From Lactobacillaceae bacterium (GTDB lineage: Bacteria > Bacillota > Bacilli > Lactobacillales > Lactobacillaceae): a stretch of 22,579 nucleotides of DNA. Positions 1 to 6,959 of this stretch are shown piece after piece. The DNA is taken from assembly GCA_902834055.1 (NCBI GenBank), contig CADFHB010000011.1, positions 1 to 22,579 of the forward strand, read 5' to 3'. The notes beneath the pieces were generated by a model that did not search any database, was not told the origin of the DNA, and saw nothing but the letters and a program-made list of their open reading frames with translations. Within the stretch, counting starts at the first letter, position 1; each line of letters starts with the position of its first letter. A program made the position numbers and the translations under genes.

Positions 1-468
1 TTATCAAATCTGCTCATCAAAGTCAACAACTAATTTTAATTAATTAAGTTAGCTCCTTAACAAGCAGCTTTTATAATATATCATATTGTCCAGAAGCTGT
101 CAATCATTAATTTGATTTAATCAGCTTGCAGGAAGCGATTAAGCTCTTGCTGACAACGTTAACTACTATACAAGACTTAGTATTAAGTGTCAACAACAAA
201 TTAAAAGTAAAATGGATTCCCAAAATCACACAAATGAACAATATTGCTGAGCCATAGTAGACGATTTGATTTATTCACTAAATTTCCCAGTTGTTGCTCC
301 TCTACAATGATAAATATCGGCTGAATTACGAACTATCACCTGTAACTCCTTTGTTTAATAAATATTACATTTATACTAATTTTCCCACTCCTATCTTAAC
401 AAACACCGAATTACTTGCTAAACTTCATCATTGTTATATGAAACATCTACAACTAAAGGAGAATTTAA
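1..468. other. AT-rich intergenic region upstream of dedA
   Basis: No convincing gene is visible here; short open frames lack a ribosome binding site and resemble no family I know. The left part carries a good minus-strand promoter (listed separately) that fires out of the window. A palindrome-rich stretch, TTAATTAATTAA, lies near 38-49 in the leader that promoter would produce. The right part must hold the dedA promoter, but I find only weak matches, for example TTGTTT at 351-356 followed by TATACT at 372-377, with a spacer of only 15. I see no tRNA, terminator or riboswitch I can name. Confidence 0.6.
75..103 (-). promoter_or_regulatory. Strong sigma-A-type promoter pointing out of the left edge
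   Basis: Read on the minus strand, the -35 is a perfect TTGACA (98-103), the spacer is 17 bases and the -10 is TATATT (75-80). Transcription would start near 68 and run off the window. An AAGGAG motif follows at about 52-57, but no start codon sits at the right distance from it. The transcript therefore has either a long leader or a start outside the window. Confidence 0.6.
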
Positions 469-1158
469 GTGGCAACTTTAATCGATTTCATACTTCACAT
501 CGACGTCCACATTGTACAAATCGTTAATCAATTTGGTGGATGGACCTACCTAATACTATTGGCAATCGTATTCATTGAAACAGGGGCCGTCGTCTTACCA
601 TTCTTACCTGGTGACTCCCTCCTCTTTGCCGCAAGCGCAATTGCAGCCGACCCCAGATACCATCTGAACATATGGATCTTCAGTATCTTATTCTTCCTTG
701 CCTGCCTAGCTGGTGACTCACTTAACTTCTTAATTGGCCATAAAATCGGTAAGGGATTGTCAAATCACTCCCTCTTCGGCCGTTTAATAAACAAAGAGAG
801 CCTTGCCAAATCAGAAGCCTTCTTTGAAAAGCACGGTGCCCCAGCAATCATTTTGGCTCGTTTCATGCCGATAATTCGAACATTTGCACCATTTGCAGCC
901 GCTGGTTCCGGCTTTGCCTACCGCCGTTTTATTCCATACAGCTTAATAGGTTGCTTTTCATGGGTATTTCTCTGTTGCGCATCGGGTTACTTCTTCGGCA
1001 ACCTCCCCTTTGTACAGGAGCACTTCTCTCTAATTATTCTGGCAATTATTTTTGTAACCCTGCTACCAGCAATCATCGGCTTCTGCCGCTCAAAGTTTCA
1101 AAAAACGCCAGGAAACATAAACTCCGCTCCAGAGTATGAGGAGGAGAGTAAAGAATAA
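469..1158 (+). CDS. DedA family membrane protein (VTT domain)
   Basis: A 229-residue polytopic membrane protein of the DedA/SNARE-associated (VTT) family. Members are proposed or shown to act as lipid or undecaprenyl-phosphate flippases and to support envelope stability under proton-motive-force stress. The sequence shows the family signatures: an acidic residue followed by a PGD loop (E37, P47-G48-D49), and the helical hairpin motif ARFMPIIRTFAPFAAAG (130-146) with the conserved R131, P134 and R137. Hydrophobic segments lie near 24-45, 50-60, 68-90, 155-176 and 185-206. The start is GTG, eight bases after AAAGGAG (455-461). The acidic C-terminal tail is encoded in DNA that also encodes the end of the converging Lit-like gene. 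The specific lipid substrate cannot be read from the sequence. Confidence 0.88.
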   Translation: MATLIDFILHIDVHIVQIVNQFGGWTYLILLAIVFIETGAVVLPFLPGDSLLFAASAIAADPRYHLNIWIFSILFFLACLAGDSLNFLIGHKIGKGLSNHSLFGRLINKESLAKSEAFFEKHGAPAIILARFMPIIRTFAPFAAAGSGFAYRRFIPYSLIGCFSWVFLCCASGYFFGNLPFVQEHFSLIILAIIFVTLLPAIIGFCRSKFQKTPGNINSAPEYEEESKE

Positions 1159-1722
1159 TCCTCCCCATAAAAGAAATACGTGGGTAAAGAAGCTTACCGG
1201 AAGCATTAAAATAATTGGATCGGAATTAGCGTTAAAAACCCAATCATGATTAGCAAAAATTAGGAAATGAAACCTAACAAAAAGCGTTGGAAAGTTAACG
1301 AACACCATCGTAAAGATAATTATCAATATGGTCATGATTGCCTCCAACGGCTTCAATAGTTGCCAGGTCGTTTTAACCCGCCGAATCTTTCTTAGAAGGA
1401 TAAATACTAAGCTACCACTGATAACCATCAGAGCTTCATTCACTATCATGATTAACCGAACATCTTTGAAATGACGGTAACCAACTTTTGATAGGGGAAT
1501 GTGACGCAACAACAGTTGGTGGTTACCCGGATCTTGGAGGTACCAGAGCAAACGCAGGTAGTCATTACGCGCTGCTGCGACGCTGATGTTCCGGTGCGGA
1601 TAATGAATGAACAATACTGATAGGTTAAGCGCAAGAAAAAGAGCAACGCTCATTGCCATCATGGTGTAAGCCACGACGACGAGGGTTGCTCTTTTTTTAC
1701 TTAGATATTTTCCATTCATCAA
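1090..1722 (-). CDS. lit: DUF1461/TIGR01906 integral membrane protein, Lit-type lipoprotein intramolecular transacylase
   Basis: A 210-residue membrane protein of the DUF1461 (TIGR01906) family. The characterised Gram-positive members, Lit, move an acyl chain within the N-terminal cysteine of lipoproteins to make lyso-form lipoproteins, at the outer face of the membrane. Four hydrophobic segments are visible (about 15-37, 92-111, 128-148, 172-200). The first extracellular loop has SKVGYRHFKDV with H84, and the second has FHFLIFANHDWVFN with H152. By position these match the two histidines considered catalytic in Lit, an alignment made from memory. The motif DPIILMLP is typical of the family. 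The 5' end overlaps the HAD phosphatase gene by 26 bases, so the two are probably co-translated. The 3' end overlaps dedA tail-to-tail by 69 bases. Family assignment is firm; activity is inferred. Confidence 0.75.
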   Translation of the reverse strand: MMNGKYLSKKRATLVVVAYTMMAMSVALFLALNLSVLFIHYPHRNISVAAARNDYLRLLWYLQDPGNHQLLLRHIPLSKVGYRHFKDVRLIMIVNEALMVISGSLVFILLRKIRRVKTTWQLLKPLEAIMTILIIIFTMVFVNFPTLFVRFHFLIFANHDWVFNANSDPIILMLPVSFFTHVFLLWGGLFFTLLLILWSGVYVSWRFLKL

Positions 1723-2476
1723 GTGACCTCACAGAATTCGTCGGCTGAACTGCTTCACGAGCAACCTCCGCGGGCTTAGAAAGTCCAGTATAGACCAACA
1801 GACTGTCCATTCCAACATTGATGGCAGCTTGAATATCAGTGTGATAGTTATCACCAACCATCACCACTTCATCACGACTTAAGCCAACCTTTTGTAGTGC
1901 CATCTCCATTATTATTTTCTCTGGTTTACCAATCATCAATGGCTTTTGTTGGGTTGCATATTCTACCAACTTAACAATTGAACCCGCTCCCGGGACCATC
2001 CCCCGTTCATTGGGCAAATTACTATCTGCATTCGTCCCAATGAACTTCGCACCATCCCTGATAAGCAATACGGCTGTTTCCAACTTAGCGTAGGTAACCT
2101 GCGAATCAAGACCAACAACCACAAAATCCGGCTGCTGGTCGGTAATTTCAAAGCCACCCGCCGTCAGGGCACCACGCAACCCACTCTCACCAACAACGTA
2201 CACTTTTCTCTTCTCGCCAGCAATTCCATCAAGGTAGTCCGCAGTTGCCAGAGCCGTTGTGTAGACATTTTCTGCCTTAACATCAATGTTATGATTTTCC
2301 CGCAGGTTATTGGCAACAAGCTCTGGTGACCGCGTACTATTATTAGTAACGAACAGGATTGTCTTATCCGCCGCCTTTAACCGTTTAATGAAGCGGGCAG
2401 CTGCTGGTATTTGTTTTTTTCCCTTATAGGTCGTCCCGTCTAAGTCGATGAAATATCCTTGGTAGTTCTTACTCAT
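1697..2476 (-). CDS. NagD/YutF-type HAD-IIA sugar or nucleotide phosphatase
   Basis: A 259-residue HAD-superfamily hydrolase of class IIA (TIGR01457/NagD-like). It is a cytoplasmic phosphatase that uses an aspartyl-phosphate intermediate. Motif I is IDLDGT with nucleophile D11 and acid/base D13; motif II is TNNST (44-48); a conserved lysine lies in MIGKPEK; motif IV is MVGDNYHTDI. The region between motifs II and III forms the C2 cap. Substrates of this family vary (glycerol phosphate, p-nitrophenyl phosphate, UMP, sugar phosphates) and cannot be chosen from sequence. The start codon overlaps the stop of yutD as ATGA, and the lit-like gene begins before this one ends. The yutD-yutF association is also known from Bacillus. 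Confidence 0.85.
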   Translation of the reverse strand: MSKNYQGYFIDLDGTTYKGKKQIPAAARFIKRLKAADKTILFVTNNSTRSPELVANNLRENHNIDVKAENVYTTALATADYLDGIAGEKRKVYVVGESGLRGALTAGGFEITDQQPDFVVVGLDSQVTYAKLETAVLLIRDGAKFIGTNADSNLPNERGMVPGAGSIVKLVEYATQQKPLMIGKPEKIIMEMALQKVGLSRDEVVMVGDNYHTDIQAAINVGMDSLLVYTGLSKPAEVAREAVQPTNSVRSLDEWKISK

Positions 2477-3036
2477 TTACGCTTTTTTGCTCCTTGTTTC
2501 CGTTGACAAATAACAAACTTCTGCTGGTGCTTACCAGTTTTTACTCGTTCCGCGTGCTGATTTTTACGGTGCCGAACACTTGGCTGTTTAACTTTACGCC
2601 GCCGTTCCTTTATTACCGGTCCCTTTTTACTAGAATGGTTACGCCGTCTTCTGCGGTGGTGGGGGTGCCCGACTTTAACATCTTCATTATGGATAATGAA
2701 ATAAGCACAGCCAAAGTTACAATCCTCAAAAAGGTAATCTTCAATCGTTTCAACGCTTTTCTCAGGAGTAAAACCCGGATTTTCTTTTGCATAAAATCCC
2801 TTCAGCCTTAACTGGTCGTAACCCCAGTCACCAACAATATAGTCATACTTACTTAATACCGAACTGAAACGCTTGGATAGTTCTGTTGGATTAAAGCCAT
2901 CGCGATAATCCTTGACCAATTCATAGGGGTGACCATTCAACCGAAAATGGTTCTCGTCGTCACGCTCAATATGGTAGAGGTCGGCCCGCTGTTCTTCACG
3001 CTGGTCAATATAATCTTGAATTTTTGCCCGATTCAT
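2473..3036 (-). CDS. yutD: YutD family protein (DUF1027) with long basic tail
   Basis: A 187-residue protein whose first ~118 residues match the YutD/DUF1027 family: FRLNGHPYELVKDYRDGFN, DYIVGDWGYDQLRLKGFY, then a cysteine-containing segment EDCNFGCAYFIIHN. The family has no established biochemical function. Residues 121-187 form a low-complexity, strongly basic tail (27 Lys/Arg and 7 His out of 67 by my count) including HPHHRRRRRNH, which suggests RNA, DNA or ribosome contact, though this is inference. The start has a very good ribosome binding site, GGAGGTGA, ahead of ATG. It overlaps the HAD phosphatase by four bases and follows the phosphoesterase gene by 51 bases. Confidence 0.8.
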   Translation of the reverse strand: MNRAKIQDYIDQREEQRADLYHIERDDENHFRLNGHPYELVKDYRDGFNPTELSKRFSSVLSKYDYIVGDWGYDQLRLKGFYAKENPGFTPEKSVETIEDYLFEDCNFGCAYFIIHNEDVKVGHPHHRRRRRNHSSKKGPVIKERRRKVKQPSVRHRKNQHAERVKTGKHQQKFVICQRKQGAKKRK

Positions 3037-3087
3037 TTGCTCACCTCCATCAATAGCTAATCTTAATTATCATAACATACATTCACC

Positions 3088-3696
3088 CTACTTTTGCTTA
3101 GCAAGGGCGGCCGTTTTTTGAGCAATTATTTCCTCCACTTCAGCAAAAGTTATCGGGGTCCCAAAAGCGGGTTGGGGATGGAGAAACGCCATTTCGGGTG
3201 CATCTACACCAACATTGATGTTTTCCTTAGTCGGTACGGAATAATGGTGAATATGACCATGGAGGTTAACAATCTGGGGAGCAATTCCCAGCATCATTGG
3301 ATAATGGGTTAAATAGTATTGACGGTGGTCATATTTTAATAAAATACCCACATCATGAAAGGTAAATTTAGGGTGCCCGTCGACCATGAAATTATGGGCG
3401 TCCAGATACTTGAATAGGGCCCGACTATCATGATTACCCTTCACTAATTCTAGTCGTCCATTGAGTTGGCAGAGCACTTTGTAAACCGCTTCGTATGATT
3501 TTCGAGGTGGTCGGGTAAAGTACAGGGCAATGTCGCCAAGATGGTAGACAATGTCATGCTCACCTACCCGGGCGTTCCAGTTATCAATAATGGTCTGATT
3601 CATCGTTGCCACATCCGGAAAGGGCCGTGGGGCAAACTTATCAATCCCCAGGAGGTCACTGTGGAAGAAATGGGTATCTGAGGTTACAAATTGCAT
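3088..3696 (-). CDS. Calcineurin-like metallophosphoesterase
   Basis: A 202-residue single-domain metallophosphoesterase, likely cytoplasmic. All dinuclear-metal motifs are present in order: D7-x-H9 in TSDTHFFH, GD at 54-55, GNHD at 87-90, H131 in THYP, and HGHIH at 146-150. The NVGVD segment further on is typical of the subgroup often annotated as phosphoesterase or hydrolase. The substrate is unknown; members act on phosphomonoesters, phosphodiesters or nucleotides. The start ATG follows AAAGGAGG by seven bases. The gene lies immediately behind the ackA terminator with no room for a normal promoter between the terminator's U-tract and the ribosome binding site, so expression comes from read-through or from the TATAAT box described at 3747-3752. 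yutD follows. Confidence 0.83.
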   Translation of the reverse strand: MQFVTSDTHFFHSDLLGIDKFAPRPFPDVATMNQTIIDNWNARVGEHDIVYHLGDIALYFTRPPRKSYEAVYKVLCQLNGRLELVKGNHDSRALFKYLDAHNFMVDGHPKFTFHDVGILLKYDHRQYYLTHYPMMLGIAPQIVNLHGHIHHYSVPTKENINVGVDAPEMAFLHPQPAFGTPITFAEVEEIIAQKTAALAKQK

Positions 3697-3712
3697 TGAT
3701 TATCCTCCTTTC

Positions 3713-3743
3713 AAAAAAGAGGAACCGCATCCCCAGTTCCTCT
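3713..3743 (-). terminator. Intrinsic terminator after ackA
   Basis: On the minus strand AGAGGAAC pairs perfectly with GTTCCTCT (arms 3736-3743 and 3718-3725, ten-base loop) and is followed by a run of T (3713-3718). It sits 21 bases after the ackA stop. The T-run ends only a few bases before the ribosome binding site of the next gene. Confidence 0.85.
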
Positions 3744-3746
3744 CCT

Positions 3747-3752
3747 ATTATA
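3747..3752 (-). promoter_or_regulatory. Perfect TATAAT at the foot of the ackA terminator
   Basis: The minus strand reads TATAAT directly before the 5' arm of the ackA terminator. A start about seven bases downstream would fall inside that arm, so the new transcript would lack most of it and escape termination. The -35 region is poor (CAAGCA with spacer 17) and there is no extended -10, so this is only a candidate promoter for the phosphoesterase-yutD-HAD-lit cluster. Confidence 0.3.
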
Positions 3753-3763
3753 TTTTTTAACGA

Positions 3764-4963
3764 TTAGTTTGCTTGTTCTTTCTTTAACCGTTCAATATCA
3801 CGAACAATCATCAGCTCTTCGTTAGTTGGAATTAACAAGGTCTTGACCTTAGCATCAGGGGCTGACAAGTCACGTTGGACACCGTGGCACTTGTTCTTTT
3901 CTTGGTCAATCTTGATGCCGAAGCAATCCATGTTATCGGTGATCAACTTCCGTACTGGAATACTGTTTTCACCGACACCAGCAGTGAATACAATCGCATC
4001 AACACCATCCATTTCAGCAATGTAAGCACCGAGATAACGCTTGATCCGGTTGACGTAAATATCAAGTGCCAGTTGGGCCTTTTCGTTCCCCTTATCAGCA
4101 GCATCCAGAATATCCCGCATATCAGGAGAAAGTTCTGAAATACCCAACAGACCAGACTTGTGGTTCAAGGTGTCAATCATTTCGTCAGAAGACATCCCCG
4201 TCTTCTCTTCAACAAAGGCGACCAGTGATGGGTCAACATCCCCAGAACGCGTTGCCATCGTGATCCCGGCTAATGGTGTGAAGCCCATTGAAGTATCATA
4301 AGACTTACCATCCTTAATTGCGGTGATTGAAGCACCCGCCCCAATGTGCATCGTGATTAACTTAAGGTCTTCTAATGGCTTGCCCAGCATCTTGGCTGCT
4401 TGCGCGGCAACATAACGGTGACTAGTACCGTGGGCACCGTACTTCCGAGCACCGTACTTCTCATACCATTCGTAAGGAATACTGTAAAGGGCATTCTTCT
4501 TTGGCATGTTGGCATGGAAGGAAGTGTCAAAGACAGCAACAGCAAATGCATTTGGCAGAGCCTTCTTGAAGGCCTTGATCCCCAGTAATTCAGCCGGGTC
4601 GTGCAGTGGTGCATATTCAGCGAGGGAATCGATCTTCTTAATAACGTCATCAGTGATTACTGCGGAATCTTTGAAGTATTCACCACCCGCAACAACACGG
4701 TGACCAACGGCCGTAATTTCGTCATAACTCTTAACAATTCCCAGGGCAATCAGTTGGTCTAGTAAGTACTTAATTGCTGCCCCGTGGTCAGCAAATGGTT
4801 TTTCGTCTTCATGCTTGTGACCATCATACTTGATCTTGGCGTGGCCCATTTCTTCGCCAATCCGTTCGATGGTTCCTTCTGCAACCACGTTCTCACTTGG
4901 CATATCGAAAAGCTTAAACTTTAATGTTGAACTACCGGCATTAACTGCAATTGACTTTGACAT
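3764..4963 (-). CDS. ackA: Acetate kinase
   Basis: A full-length 399-residue acetate kinase of the ASKHA fold. It interconverts acetyl phosphate plus ADP with acetate plus ATP in overflow and heterofermentative metabolism. Visible landmarks are VNAGSSTLKFKLF with N8, GHRVVAGGE with R89, VFDTSFH with catalytic D146, GTSHRY with H182, TRSGDVDP with R239, FTAGVGENS for adenosine binding, and IPTNEEL with the C-terminal metal-site glutamate. The ATG has AAGGAGA seven bases upstream, and only 15 bases separate the gene from the methyltransferase, so it is probably transcribed from upstream. A good terminator follows. The arrangement methyltransferase (YtxK)-ackA is conserved in many Firmicutes. 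I found no convincing CcpA cre site nearby. Confidence 0.97.
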   Translation of the reverse strand: MSKSIAVNAGSSTLKFKLFDMPSENVVAEGTIERIGEEMGHAKIKYDGHKHEDEKPFADHGAAIKYLLDQLIALGIVKSYDEITAVGHRVVAGGEYFKDSAVITDDVIKKIDSLAEYAPLHDPAELLGIKAFKKALPNAFAVAVFDTSFHANMPKKNALYSIPYEWYEKYGARKYGAHGTSHRYVAAQAAKMLGKPLEDLKLITMHIGAGASITAIKDGKSYDTSMGFTPLAGITMATRSGDVDPSLVAFVEEKTGMSSDEMIDTLNHKSGLLGISELSPDMRDILDAADKGNEKAQLALDIYVNRIKRYLGAYIAEMDGVDAIVFTAGVGENSIPVRKLITDNMDCFGIKIDQEKNKCHGVQRDLSAPDAKVKTLLIPTNEELMIVRDIERLKKEQAN

Positions 4964-4978
4964 AACAATGTCTCCTTT

Positions 4979-5962
4979 TTAACCTAGATTTGTCTTAACC
5001 CATTGATCAATTTCTTGCATGAACGCACCAAATTCCTTTGGCTGCTTGAACGATGGGAATTCACCTAATAACACTTTCACCGCTTGCTTACTATTTCCAC
5101 CATGACGCTGCAAAAGCAAAATTGCCTTTTGCGCGTTGGGGTTAGCAAACAATTCACTTGGGAGGTTAATCAACCCCTGGAGGTAAGCAACTGACTGAAT
5201 CCATTTCACAAAAGATTGTGACTCCTTTGTTTGGAAAATGTTGCTGGGAACCAGGAACACACCAAAGCCACCCGGTCTGAGATAGTTCATTGCCTGCTCG
5301 ATCAGTAAATGATGAACATAGGAATGCCCCTTCGCAGCCCGCGTTTGGTAGTTCTTAGTATTTTCATCCAACGGATAATAACCAATTGGTAAATCGGCAA
5401 CCGCAATATCACACTCCGGGATATCCAGAGCATTGATAGAATCCTGATGGAAAAGATCAATGTCTAGCTTTTGAAGGGCAATACTGGCACTAGCTACCTC
5501 CAGCATTGCCGGGTCATTGTCAATCCCATATCCCTTTACTGGTTGTGAGTTACTCTTTTTTAGTTGGTTAATGACCGTCGTCAGTAAGTTGCCTGTCCCG
5601 ACAGCAGGGTCAAAGATCGAATATGGCCGCTTGAAATTAACGATTTTTTCGATCAGGTAGGCCATCAAAAAGCCAATTGTGTCAGGTGTCATTTGGTGAT
5701 TAGCCTGAATTGCATCTTTTCGAATGACCTTAAGGAAACTGAGCTGAATAACTTGACGAATAGTCTCGGCATCCGCATCCCTTAACTTTAACTCTTGATA
5801 GAGCTTTTGCAGCTTATCAACAGTCGCTTTATCCGGGACACCATCCTCAACAGCTACCTGATCATCAATGATGTTCTCAGCGTTTTCCAGCATGGCATCT
5901 AAATAAGAACTCCGCAATGCCGACTGCAGGATCTCTGTTCCTTGATCAAAAACTTCGAACAA
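4979..5962 (-). CDS. YtxK-like class I SAM-dependent methyltransferase
   Basis: A methyltransferase of about 327-335 residues of the N6-adenine-MTase fold (YtxK group). Motif I is FDPAVGTGNLLTTV, followed by GYGIDND for the SAM ribose, then VADLPIGYYP in place of the usual NPPY, then a GGFGVFLVPSNIF strand. An N-terminal helical domain (LFEVFDQGTEILQ...) precedes it. No target-recognition domain is apparent, so it is not an obvious restriction methylase; the substrate is unknown. The start is uncertain. The coordinates use the first conventional codon, TTG at 5962, which has no good ribosome binding site. A perfect AGGAGG sits at 5995-6000, and the in-frame codon eight bases after it is ACG (5986), which would add eight residues. 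The reading frame is closed upstream by TAG at 5999-6001. It lies between comGG and ackA. Confidence 0.85.
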   Translation of the reverse strand: MFEVFDQGTEILQSALRSSYLDAMLENAENIIDDQVAVEDGVPDKATVDKLQKLYQELKLRDADAETIRQVIQLSFLKVIRKDAIQANHQMTPDTIGFLMAYLIEKIVNFKRPYSIFDPAVGTGNLLTTVINQLKKSNSQPVKGYGIDNDPAMLEVASASIALQKLDIDLFHQDSINALDIPECDIAVADLPIGYYPLDENTKNYQTRAAKGHSYVHHLLIEQAMNYLRPGGFGVFLVPSNIFQTKESQSFVKWIQSVAYLQGLINLPSELFANPNAQKAILLLQRHGGNSKQAVKVLLGEFPSFKQPKEFGAFMQEIDQWVKTNLG

Positions 5963-5994
5963 TTCTTGTGGTGTTCGACTTGACGTAGTCGTCG

Positions 5995-6000
5995 CCTCCT
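5995..6000 (-). promoter_or_regulatory. AGGAGG ribosome binding site without a standard start codon
   Basis: A perfect AGGAGG on the minus strand lies ahead of the methyltransferase frame. No ATG, GTG or TTG occurs in that frame until 5962, 32 bases beyond the motif. ACG codons occur at 5992 and 5986. Confidence 0.7.
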
Positions 6001-6026
6001 AACGGTGTAAATATTACAGTATTAGT

Positions 6027-6284
6027 TTACCGATTATCGCCCCTAAATTCAAGATAACGCTTACTAGAATCACTAGCTGATTGCAAATTATCCTTTGTCT
6101 GCTGGACCATCTCTGTGGTTAACCGCTGTTCAATTATCCGCTGTCGACCATAGTAGTGATACTGAAAAACAATTACCAAACAAATGCAGGATAAGATTAC
6201 CATACTTGTCCCCAACACGTACCCTGCTGTCCTCTTCTTAACTATCTTTTCTAAAACATAAGAAACCCGTAAGTACTTCACCAT
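6027..6284 (-). CDS. comGG: ComGG-like competence pseudopilus protein
   Basis: An 85-residue protein with a short basic N-terminus, one strongly hydrophobic segment (about 21-41) and a polar, helix-prone tail. That shape and its place as the last small gene of the comG operon make it the ComGG-position protein. Sequence similarity is low, as is usual for this gene, and I see no prepilin-peptidase motif. The ATG at 6284 has GTGGAG seven bases upstream and lies 47 bases inside the end of comGF in another frame, implying translational coupling. Function as a minor component of the DNA-uptake pseudopilus is inferred from position. Confidence 0.65.
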   Translation of the reverse strand: MVKYLRVSYVLEKIVKKRTAGYVLGTSMVILSCICLVIVFQYHYYGRQRIIEQRLTTEMVQQTKDNLQSASDSSKRYLEFRGDNR

Positions 6285-6672
6285 TAGTTCGCTCCACTTT
6301 TATGTATACCCGTTGTTGATCAAGCTGTCTAAATACCGTTTTTTGGTCACGAATCCCGCTAAAGACAGGCATGTACCCACCATCCTTTTGGGCACGAAGA
6401 TAAAGGCGCTTTTGAGCACACAACTCATACAGCCGGTCCGTATGTTGATCCCGCAAGACGACTGTATTATCCCCGACACTGACTAAGGCGTAGGCGTGGC
6501 GCGGCGACTCCAGCTCTTGTAAACAAATTATCCAGTCGAGCGTTTGATCCAACGACTGGCGGGTTACTGACCGTAAACTGCTAATTGTCATCCCGGCAAG
6601 GATAATAACAATCGTGGTCACCAGTAGGGCCGCAACGCACTCGATTAGGGTAAAGGCTGCTCTCTTTTTCAT
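6238..6672 (-). CDS. comGF: ComGF minor pseudopilin
   Basis: A 144-residue pseudopilin of the competence type IV pilus. The N-terminus KKRAAFTLIECVAALLV carries the prepilin-peptidase motif (cleavage after Ala, Phe at +1, Glu at +5), followed by the hydrophobic helix that anchors and assembles pilins. The rest is a soluble globular domain with several beta-strand-like segments, matching ComGF in length and pattern. The start overlaps the end of comGE by four bases (ATGA). It is expected at the membrane as a minor or priming subunit with ComGD, GE and GG. Confidence 0.82.
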   Translation of the reverse strand: MKKRAAFTLIECVAALLVTTIVIILAGMTISSLRSVTRQSLDQTLDWIICLQELESPRHAYALVSVGDNTVVLRDQHTDRLYELCAQKRLYLRAQKDGGYMPVFSGIRDQKTVFRQLDQQRVYIKVERTNGEVLTGFLCFRKDS

Positions 6673-6959
6673 CCGCCAATCCTTAAAATTCTATCCTGTT
6701 GAAAAGTCACTTCGGCGTACCCCTTTCTAGCAACCGCAACGTAAGGTCCCCGTTTAATGGTCGTCGCTCGGTGGGTACAGTAGTATCCGGCACTGGCTTC
6801 CTTAGCCAACCGGGCAGCAGTTAATTTAATTGTTAACTGCCGTTGCTGCTGGTGCAGCTGGACCTGACAAACACTGAAGGAGAAAATTCCTAAACTAATA
6901 ATTGTGAGGGCCACCATACTATCCGCCATTACAAACGCACCTTTCCTTTTTAACATCAT
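6669..6959 (-). CDS. comGE: ComGE-like minor pseudopilin
   Basis: A 96-residue small pseudopilin. Its N-terminus, KRKGAFVMADSMVALTIISLG, resembles a prepilin signal, but the residue at +5 is Asp rather than the canonical Glu, and Ala precedes the cleavage site. A hydrophobic helix follows, then a short soluble part with few distinctive features. Position between comGD and comGF and the length fit ComGE. Two adjacent ATGs (6959 and 6956) follow a G-rich ribosome binding site (GGGGGGAG); the second has the better spacing. The start lies about 40 bases inside the end of comGD. Confidence 0.72.
   Translation of the reverse strand: MMLKRKGAFVMADSMVALTIISLGIFSFSVCQVQLHQQQRQLTIKLTAARLAKEASAGYYCTHRATTIKRGPYVAVARKGYAEVTFQQDRILRIGG

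Noticed and set aside
291..527. Open frame of 78 codons overlapping the dedA start
   Set aside because: No ribosome binding site, unlikely composition and overlap with the clear dedA start; treated as non-coding.
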